Shown here: positions 57,541 through 64,000 of the stretch, in pieces
Numbering within the stretch: position 1 is the stretch's first letter
Layout of the letters: each line of letters begins with the position of its first letter
Source of the DNA: Arion vulgaris
Lineage: Eukaryota > Mollusca > Gastropoda > Stylommatophora > Arionidae
NCBI GenBank assembly: GCA_020796225.1
Contig: CM036754.1
Coordinates: 46,947,533-47,011,532, forward strand
DNA: 64,000 nt
Reading direction: 5' to 3'
Position numbers and translations under genes: made by a program
Notes under the pieces: generated by a model
Databases searched by the model: none
What the model was told of the DNA's origin: nothing
What the model saw: only the letters and a program-made list of their open reading frames with translations

Positions 57541-59130
57541 TGTTACATAGGGCCTGCAAGTAATTTCTCCATACCGCTCTATCCTGGGCAACTCGCTCAA
57601 TCTCCTCCATGGAACTGAGACCGATATTTCTTGCATCTCTCAGCAAAGTTCGTTTCAGGGGCTCTTTAGGTCAACCTCTTTTTCTTGAACCCTTTGCATT
57701 CCACTTCAATGCCTGCTTTGATATTCGTTGATCATTTCTCCTCAAGGTGTGCCCAACATATCTCCATCTTCTCTTTCTTATAACAGTTGTCACTAATGGT
57801 TGACCAGACATGTCTCTGATTTCATCACTTCTTCTGAATTCGTTCCATTTTATATTCATTATTTTTCACAGACATCTATTTTCAAATGCATTCAACTTGC
57901 TTTCTATATCTTTAGTCATTTTCCAACTCTCACTGGCATATGTTAGGATTGATACAACATTTGAATTGAAAATTCGTAATTTAGTTTTAATACTATATAA
58001 CTTGCAGTTCCATATTTTATTTAGACTTTTAAAAGCTGATGTTGCTTTGCCAATTCGTATCATAATTTCTTTTTAACATTTCCTGTGTAATCAAACTTGC
58101 TACCTAAATAAGTGAACTGCTCTGTTATTTTTATCATTTTAGATTCCAGTGTGATATCTGCATTACTTGCCATGGTGTTTTCATTTTATTTGTTTTTTCA
58201 TAGCTTATCTGCACTCCAACTTTTGATGCTATAGATGACAAGTTGTCTGTTTTCTTTGCATATCTTGGTTGTTTCTACTTAACAAGGCAATATCATCTGC
58301 AAAATCCAAATATTCTAGTTGACTATTTTCTACCCAATCGATGCCAGTTTCACCCTGCAACATTTTCGCATCACCCAGTCAATGGCCACTCCAAACAATA
58401 GCGGAGATAGAATACAGCCTTGCTTTACTCCGGTTTCAACCATAAACCAGTCGCTGTGTCCACCATCAGTGCGAACTGCACACTGTGAACCATCATAGAG
58501 GCTCTTAATAATGTTTATTATTTTGTCTGGTATTCCATAGCATCTCAGAATATTCCACAGAGAGATTCTGTGTAGACTATCAAAGGCTTTTTAAAATCGA
58601 TGAAATTTAGTATGAGTGGTTGTTGCTTCTCAATATGTTCCTCCAAAATTAGTCGTAGGGTAATTATTTGGTCTAAGCCGCTTCTCCCAGGTCTAAAACC
58701 AGCTTGTTCTTCTCTCAGGGTTGTGTCCACTGCTCCTTTGATTCTATTAAGAATGATTTTGCAGAAAGTCTTGGTCATTACTGATAATAGGGTGATCCCT
58801 CTCCAGTTGTTGCAATCTTTGAGATCACCTTTCTTGGGGATCTTAACAATTATTCCCTTTTTCCATTGATCTGGGACAGTTTCTTCTTCCCATACTTTAT
58901 TAAATAGTTCTTGCACCTGGCTAATAGTTGTATCATCAGCCGCTTTGAGCATTTCTGCAGTAATGTTGTCATCACCCGCTGCCTTATTGTTTATCAAGGA
59001 ATACATTGCCTCCTTGACCTCAGTTACCCTTATCATTTCTTCACGGGTATGACGTCCTTTCTTGCAAATTTCTGTAGCTCTTTCAATTTCTTGTGATGAG
59101 GTAGCTGGCCTCACGCAACAAGTCCTCCTC
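57541..59130 (-). pseudogene. LINE reverse-transcriptase remnant
   Basis: Read on the - strand, 59114-58545 is open for 189 codons: EMIRVTEVKEAMYSLINNKA, AGDDNITAEMLKA, VWEEETVPDQWKKGIIVKIP, KKGDLKDCNNWRGITLLSVM, RIKGAVDTTLREEQAGFRPG and RSGLDQIITLRLI. These are fingers/palm motifs of a non-LTR RT. Past a shift come YLDFADDIALLS (catalytic FADD, about 58325-58285), then ESWKMTKDIESKLNAFENRC and IRKRRWRYVGHTLRRNDQRI at the C-terminus, ending near 57671. The upstream endonuclease is absent. Frameshifts near 58560 and later show that it is inactive. It lies in the first intron of gene 2, in the same orientation as the gene. Confidence 0.88.
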
Positions 59131-59174
59131 CTTTTTCATCCGGGCTTGAAACCGACATTGTCAGAGTAGCACTA

Positions 59175-59285
59175 GTTGCAATAAGCATATATAAACAATT
59201 GTTCTACTGGTTACAATAAGCATATATGAACAATTGTTCTACTGGTTACAATAAGCATATATGAACAATTGTTCTGCTGGTTAAC
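59175..59285. repeat. 35-bp triplication
   Basis: AACAATTGTTCTACTGGTTA, then CAATAAGCATATATG, occurs three times. The array stops about 10 bp before the gene 2 exon 1 donor region. Confidence 0.9.
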
Positions 59286-59301
59286 TAATAACCGTACTTA
59301 C

Positions 59302-59815
59302 AAGAATTGTACCACATCATCTTAGCCGTGACCTTGATATCTTCCAGGCTGTATATTCTCTGCATTTCTTGTAATCCTTTCTCAACAGTCAATTTAAGCT
59401 TTAAGAGTTTGGCCAACTCTGTACTAAGCTGAGTTAATCTAGTCTCCAAATCTTCTAATCTGACTTCGTAATTGTTGAGAATATCAGAAGGAGGTATTGT
59501 CAAGTCACTAATCATTCTAGTAACTTCTGAATCGGGAATATCAACCACGGCAAGACCGCTTACAAGTTCATATCTACCATTGTTTAAATCTCTCTCTCTT
59601 GTGATCCCGTTTAAATCTAAAACATGTTGAATAATTGTTTGAAGTTTGTTGTGATAGTGGTTTACGGACTCTTTCAGTGAAGAGTTTTCTTTTTGTAGGT
59701 CTTCATTTACAACCTTGAGTTGAGTAATTGATAAATCTTCAGTCTCTTCTATTTTCACTATCTTTTTCTCTGAAACTGGTCTCTTTCTCCCTGAACCACT
59801 TTTTCTCGCTGACAT
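59302..59815 (-). CDS. gene 2 exon 1: coiled-coil N-terminus of a death-domain-like protein
   Basis: Starts ATG at 59815 (context AAATCATGTC) and reads 171 codons plus one base, to the donor GTAAGT at 59301-59296. N-terminus MSARKSGSGRKRPVSEKK is basic (possible nuclear or nucleic-acid-binding segment). Residues about 30-65 (LSITQLKVVNEDLQKENSSL, KESVNHYHNKL) and about 115-160 (NNYEVRLEDLETRLTQLSTE, LAKLLKLKLTVEKGLQEMQR) show heptad-like hydrophobic spacing, so coiled coils are likely. It ends AKMMWYNS plus T, and exon 2 supplies GC, giving Cys. The whole model (exons 1-4) is about 350 residues: coiled coil, polar linker, C-terminal death-domain-like segment. I do not recognise the family. 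An adaptor role in signalling is inference only. Confidence 0.78.
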
Positions 59816-60108
59816 GATTTCAAACTACACAATATTTTGACAGACTGCTGAAAGTTTAATGTTAATCTAACAGTACTTTTGTCTTAGTTGTCCGCAGTTG
59901 TAACATAACTAGCACCGGAGGGCACTTCATAAACTACATCACAATGCAATATCAAATACTAGTAGTAAATATGTTAAGTTATACAAAATACTGTCAGCTA
60001 CACACAGTTAATAATATATAACACGGATGTTTCAACAATTATTATCTAAATAAGTGACTGACTAATTATTAAATATATCTTTGTTGTTATACATTATTTG
60101 ATATTGCT
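59816..60108 (-). promoter_or_regulatory. probable 5' UTR/promoter of gene 2
   Basis: The AT-rich sequence upstream (on the - strand) of the exon 1 start holds the 5' UTR and possibly the promoter. No clear TATA box or CpG cluster can be singled out, so this is positional inference. A further 5' non-coding exon towards 60900 cannot be excluded. Confidence 0.3.
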
Positions 60109-60119
60109 TCACTTTTTGA

Positions 60120-60388
60120 CACTTGGCTTCTCCTTCAAATGCTTCATATCGACCACTTGTTAACCACTCTGTGTGATTTTATGTGATCTGAGTCTAAGAG
60201 CGATTGTATGTTGTACCAGTTATGTGCCTACAAGTAGGCCAGCACATCCGATTTCTGCATTGCTTCATATTTACTAGGGTAGCTTCCCTAGGTCCTACAT
60301 CAGTCGCCTCGTACGACATATCTTGTAGGTCGCAATGGTACTATTATTTTCTTCCCTTGTGAGCCCCAGCACCACACGAGCGCGACAC
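60120..60388 (-). mobile_element. SINE-like family A copy
   Basis: On the + strand: CTTCAAATGCTTCATATCGA, CCACTTGTTAACCACTCTGT, CTACAAGTAGGCCAGCACAT, TTTACTAGGGTAGCTTCCCT, CTTGTAGGTCGCAATGGTAC and TGTGAGCCCCAGCACCACAC. CACTTTTTGACAC at the left and CACTTTGACAC at the right form an imperfect target duplication. The sense is minus. Confidence 0.75.
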
Positions 60389-60400
60389 TTTGACACACAG

Positions 60401-60830
60401 CAATATCACATGGTTTACCGTGTCTGCTGTAATATACAAGCAAACAGTTGAAAGATACCGTTAAACGTGTGTGTGAAAAGGAACTGCACGACAAAACATG
60501 TAGTTGCGTTACTTAAAAATATACCCACCACATTTCTACGTATATCTATTTATTACTAATCTAATCATCTAAGCATCAAATATGCGATGTCCTGTATACT
60601 AGTGCATACAGTTAGTTTGAAATTGAGCAAGGCCTGCAAGGAGGTGTCTGATATCACATATGATGAGATCTGAAAACGAACACCGAACAACTGCTATATT
60701 ATATTCAAACAACAAACACCAAGTGCTTCTAAGAAATGTTAGTTACAAATATATATTAAATTTGTGGTAAATGTATCATAGACATGAACTTATCACACGT
60801 TTCGTATAACTATGTAACTTGAGAAATGAT
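60401..60830. other. AT-rich stretch, no gene recognised
   Basis: Short frames only. No recognised repeat family, RNA or exon. Confidence 0.5.
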
Positions 60831-60839
60831 CTACAGTTT

Positions 60840-61123
60840 ACATTAGACACGGTCGTCTCCACGTACAACACGTCACACTTTTCTGTGTATAACGTTGCTT
60901 CCGTAAATATCAATGGCGGTGATGCTGTGAGATTCGCTTCCTCGATACGCGGCGATCAATACGGAATCTGAGTGTCTGTGGAGTCGCTTTCCTGGTGTGT
61001 CTTAGTGCAGGCATCAGCTTGGGGTGCGCTGTGGGCTTCTGTGTTTGTGGTAAGTTTTTGCGCTTGAGTCCGATCAATAAATCAATGTGGCGGTCGTCTT
61101 GACTCACTTTTCCGTGTGAACTA
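60840..61123. promoter_or_regulatory. CpG-containing promoter-like region
   Basis: Unlike the AT-rich surroundings, this stretch is richer in G+C and carries many CG dinucleotides (for example CTCGATACGCGGCGATC at 60941-60957, and CACGTACAACACGTCACAC). It directly precedes a possible first coding exon on the + strand and lies about 1.1 kb from the start of gene 2 on the - strand. It may be a promoter, perhaps bidirectional. This rests on composition and position only. Confidence 0.35.
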
Positions 61124-61165
61124 TGGAGGCGAAAACTAGATTTCCGAAGAGAGCGCACCTCAAAG
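61124..61165 (+). CDS. possible first exon of a third gene
   Basis: ATG at 61124 opens MEAKTRFPKRAHLK (14 codons), followed by a good donor, GTAAGA, at 61166. The location just after the CpG-rich stretch and the donor suggest a short first coding exon. I found no matching second exon in the remaining 2.8 kb and recognise no family, so it is a hypothesis. A non-coding explanation is equally possible. Confidence 0.25.
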
Positions 61166-61990
61166 TAAGAATATATTTAACACAATCAAATTTAACTATC
61201 GTGTATTATACGTAAATCTTTAGGATAACATTGTGCAAACATATAAATCATATTTCTACCTGGTTGTTTAGCATGCCGTGAGGTGGTTGACAGATGATCG
61301 TCTGTTTTGGTGTAATCGCCAGTTATCAGTTATATGGTGTGTAACCGGAACATGTTGTCTGGCCTGAGCTGTGTCCTTGTAACTAACATTTATTTCGACT
61401 GAACACAGTAACATATGTGTCATGATAACTTACAATATGTGTGATGATGCATCAAGTCTTGGCGATTTTGATGTGCTACATGAAGTAAATTTAATTTGAA
61501 CTGGGGGATCAAACATTGATTATCATTACCGTAGGCGCGTAGCTGAAATCTCGGACGTGACTCTTTAAGTCTTTTATCATTTATGACAACATAAACATAC
61601 TTTCATGATTCAGTGCATTCATGACAATTCAGACGGTCTGGAAACCAGACCAATACAGCATCAGAAACAAGATTAATATATACCACAGATGGTCTGAAAA
61701 CCAGACCACGGCATCAGAACCAAGATTAATATATGGGAGGCATTATTCACAGTCGACTGAATAACGCTGAGCATTATTCGAACGTCTCCGTATGTATAGT
61801 AGTATAGTCTAAAACAGAGCGTTATTGACAGATGTCAATACAAAAAGATATATCTCCGTGTTATACACATATGTCTATGCCATATGCCTATAAAATATAA
61901 TAAAAAGAGATCTCCGCATAATATAGAGCGTTTTACACAGATATAATGTAAAATATATTAAATTATACCTAGGCCTAAGACATACCTGTA
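61166..61990. other. AT-rich stretch, no gene recognised
   Basis: Contains a duplicated segment (GACGGTCTGGAAACCAGACC at 61631 and a similar GATGGTCTGAAAACCAGACC at 61688, about 57 bp apart). Otherwise no recognised feature. Confidence 0.5.
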
Positions 61991-61994
61991 AGAT

Positions 61995-62160
61995 ATGTTG
62001 TTGTTGTTTGCGTTCATTCTTCGCTGCCAATTTTATCATTCTTATTGTGATATATAATTCATCTTTGACAAGAACCTTTTTTTACATTATGCAACTAGGC
62101 CCACACACCCGATTTCAGCCAGCATTTTATTTACTAGGGTAGCTTGCCCTAGAACGATCC
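61995..62160 (-). mobile_element. SINE-like family A, partial copy
   Basis: On the + strand: GTTGTTGTTGTTTGCGTTCA at the left end, then CACACACCCGATTTCAGCC, then TTTATTTACTAGGGTAGCTT. The right (sense 5') half is missing. The left end is the TTGTTG type, as in the copy at 41753, not the CTTCTTC type. Confidence 0.65.
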
Positions 62161-63262
62161 GTGGTGCCATATATTTTGGCTTGGATCTGCTCCTTTACGA
62201 TCATCTTTTTGCAGTATATTTGGACTTTATGATCTACGCCAAAGAGCTGTGCAGCCTTGACTATGTTCGGATTAGAACATTTCTCAGTCTTTTTTGGGGT
62301 ACATAAGCTTGTCCTGGGACGGCACCTTACTCGTGCAACACACAGTCAAAAGTGTCTACCTTTGCCATTGTTCAGAGTTGGATAGCCTGTCAAATATTTA
62401 CAATGCTGGCCTTACTTTTCTGACCCCGTTGAGTTTATTCCGGAATAGGAACATTCTCAGCCTTTTCTAGGCCCGTGTGGCACTTGGCAATTTGCATTGT
62501 CTATTACTCTGCATTTTCCCTGACCCTGGGAAACACTTTACTGGGGCTTCGCACAGATGTTTTAGAGAGTTGTTTCAACGCCGCTAGCAACGCAACTGAA
62601 ATTTTAGCTCACCAACATCACCCACCTCAATTCTTCCGGGGATGTTAGTTGTTAATGCAACAGTACCTTGCTTGGTTGTCCCAGGGAGGGCAGTTTCATT
62701 AGGCACTAAAAAGCAACTTTATAATTTGCGCTTGACTAACCTTACCCATTAAATGTATCTGCGCTTGGCCTCTTGTATAGAGTTTACCATAATTTTCCAG
62801 TGTGTCCCCACAATACGTTACAGTGTTTTCAGAGACACTTACCGGAACCTTTGATTTGCACTGGATTCACGCCTCTGCTGGGCTTTCCAGCTCATTTGAA
62901 TGGTCCGCTCACCTCAGCGTTTACCACGCCCTCCCGTCGCTCCAGCACCTTGCATGTCTGCCCCGCCTTTGGGCTAACCTGTGTATCGTCCGACGACTCA
63001 TACACTACCGTTTCTAATGTTTCGGCAACTTTTCATTGAACAGGAGATGCTTGCATTTTGTTCATGGATTTTGGACCTGCATTGCTTTTCCCTGCTTGCA
63101 CTGCTACCACTATCTGTAGCATCCTCGATCCCTACCCGCTTAGCCAGACAGGAACCATTGTCTGTTACCATGGTCACCACGTGGAGGTGGGGTAGGATCT
63201 TGATTAGTGCCAGTTCACTAATCCTGGCGCTACGTTGTCCCTATTCGCATTTGGCCCCCTAA
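62161..63262. other. G+C-richer block, unrecognised, possibly decayed element
   Basis: Base composition is visibly higher in G+C than on both sides. Internal similarity exists (ATTAGAACATTTCTCAGTCT at 62271-62290 and AATAGGAACATTCTCAGCCT at 62445-62464). Short frames occur on both strands (88 codons + at 62773; 60 codons - at 63180), none with a recognised motif. It may be a degenerate mobile element or exonic sequence of an unknown gene. Confidence 0.35.
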
Positions 63263-63835
63263 AAGATATAAACGATGTTGATATGTTGTATATTAAATGT
63301 TATTGATGCTCCTATTAAAAGAAGAAATTATTAGGCAATGCTGATGTGACTGTAGGCCTATTATATATGGAATGTGATTAACTTCAAAGTTCAAACTTAT
63401 TTCCTTATGGGCCGTCCATAAATTACGTCATGCACTTACAGAGGGGGTGTTTAGCGTTAGAGTAGCCAGCGGGGAGGGGCATGCTTCCCACTCGGCCCAA
63501 CAGCTCAATATACACGCACCCACCCAACCTTGTGGCAGTTGTCAGCTTCTATCTTTAATGCTAGCCATTATCGTAGCAACAGGAGGGGGCTTGGCCAAAC
63601 CCCTTTTTCATTTTCCCCTATTTTGCACTTTTTGTCCTCTCTGCTCCCCTCACCCCACCTAAACCATACCCTTTACTGTTCCCTCCCCCTCCTTGCACTG
63701 TAGTATCCAATTAAATAAAATATATAGCTAGATCTATCGTTTAATGATTCATTAAAAATAATATAAAATAGCTATCCAAAAAATCTGGTTTTTCTTAAGT
63801 GCTATAATTTAATAAATAACTATAAGTTAACAGTT
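63263..63835. other. stretch without recognised gene
   Basis: GGGCCGTCCATAAATTACGT at 63409-63428 resembles a terminal motif of dispersed invertebrate repeats, but I could not find its partner here. The rest is pyrimidine-rich (63590-63700), then AT-rich. Confidence 0.4.
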
Positions 63836-63839
63836 ATCA

Positions 63840-64000
63840 GAGGACTATCATAGCACTCGGACATGTCCATAGGTGCTCCGACTCTACCTCAACACATCCA
63901 GCGCCCAACACGCCAGTTCGATGTTGATTAATCAGTCTCTTTGCATATTTGGTATGTCATTCTTTACAAGCTGCACCAATATTTACACCCTTCTCTCTCA
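63840..64000 (-). pseudogene. RNase-H LINE 3' tail, running off the window
   Basis: The - strand reads GVNIGAACKE, then a stop, HTKYAKRLINQHRTG, a gap, and VESEHLWTCPSAMIV. It matches the end of the element at 27685-30375 (LKIGVASKELYNRYTSRLIN ... SEHLWTCPSAMKI). The 5' part lies beyond position 64000. Confidence 0.8.

Noticed and set aside
60910..61158. 82-codon antisense frame in the CpG-rich stretch
   Set aside because: No recognised motif. It overlaps the probable promoter and lacks splice or start support.

Overview
The window is nuclear DNA of an animal. Two spliced genes with GT-AG introns sit in a landscape dominated by minisatellites and decayed non-LTR retrotransposons. The gene content, the LINE types (several reverse-transcriptase lineages, one with a C2H2-finger tail and two with RNase H) and the AT-rich introns suggest an invertebrate, perhaps a mollusc or another lophotrochozoan. 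The sequence alone does not fix the taxon. I saw no bacterial operons, rRNA or CRISPR.

Gene 1 (+ strand) is the 3' part of DHTKD1, the E1 subunit of 2-oxoadipate dehydrogenase (mitochondrial lysine and tryptophan breakdown). Five consecutive exons are readable: about 20505-20605, 21916-22017, 27349-27594, 35507-35656 and 42960-43061 (stop). All joins inside the window are in phase 0. The upstream exons lie before base 1, so positions 1-20504 appear to be one intron of at least 20.5 kb.

The DHTKD1 introns are built largely of unrelated tandem arrays. Unit sizes are 22, 33, 26 and 45 bp (1-20230), 18 bp, 44/40 bp, 21 bp, 51 bp, 22 bp, 12 bp, 40/41 bp, 33 bp, 36 bp and 36 bp. LINE fragments lie between or inside the arrays.

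Gene 2 (- strand) is convergent to DHTKD1. Four exons (59815-59302, 54169-53949, 52066-51970, 48130-47910) join in phase. The predicted protein is about 350 residues, with a basic N-terminus, two coiled-coil-like stretches, a polar linker and a C-terminal death-domain-like segment. I do not recognise its orthologue. A possible first exon of a third gene (+) begins at 61124 in CpG-rich sequence.

The most interesting signal is how the repeats arise. A dispersed SINE-like family of about 240-255 bp occurs in six to eight copies, and two copies have clear 12- and 15-bp target-site duplications. One copy carries a 36-bp minisatellite expanded inside its own body. A 49-bp minisatellite is an amplified piece of the 3' end of a neighbouring RNase-H LINE. 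A LINE reverse-transcriptase motif is triplicated in a third place. A 65-bp array and a roughly 135-bp array are two expansions of one ancestral sequence, split by a SINE. Elsewhere LINEs have inserted into older arrays. The window therefore shows mobile elements seeding minisatellites, and minisatellites receiving mobile elements, around two conserved genes.

The very long reading frames (for example about 2,700 codons antisense in the 45-bp array) come from repeat units whose length is a multiple of three and which lack stops. I do not call them genes.
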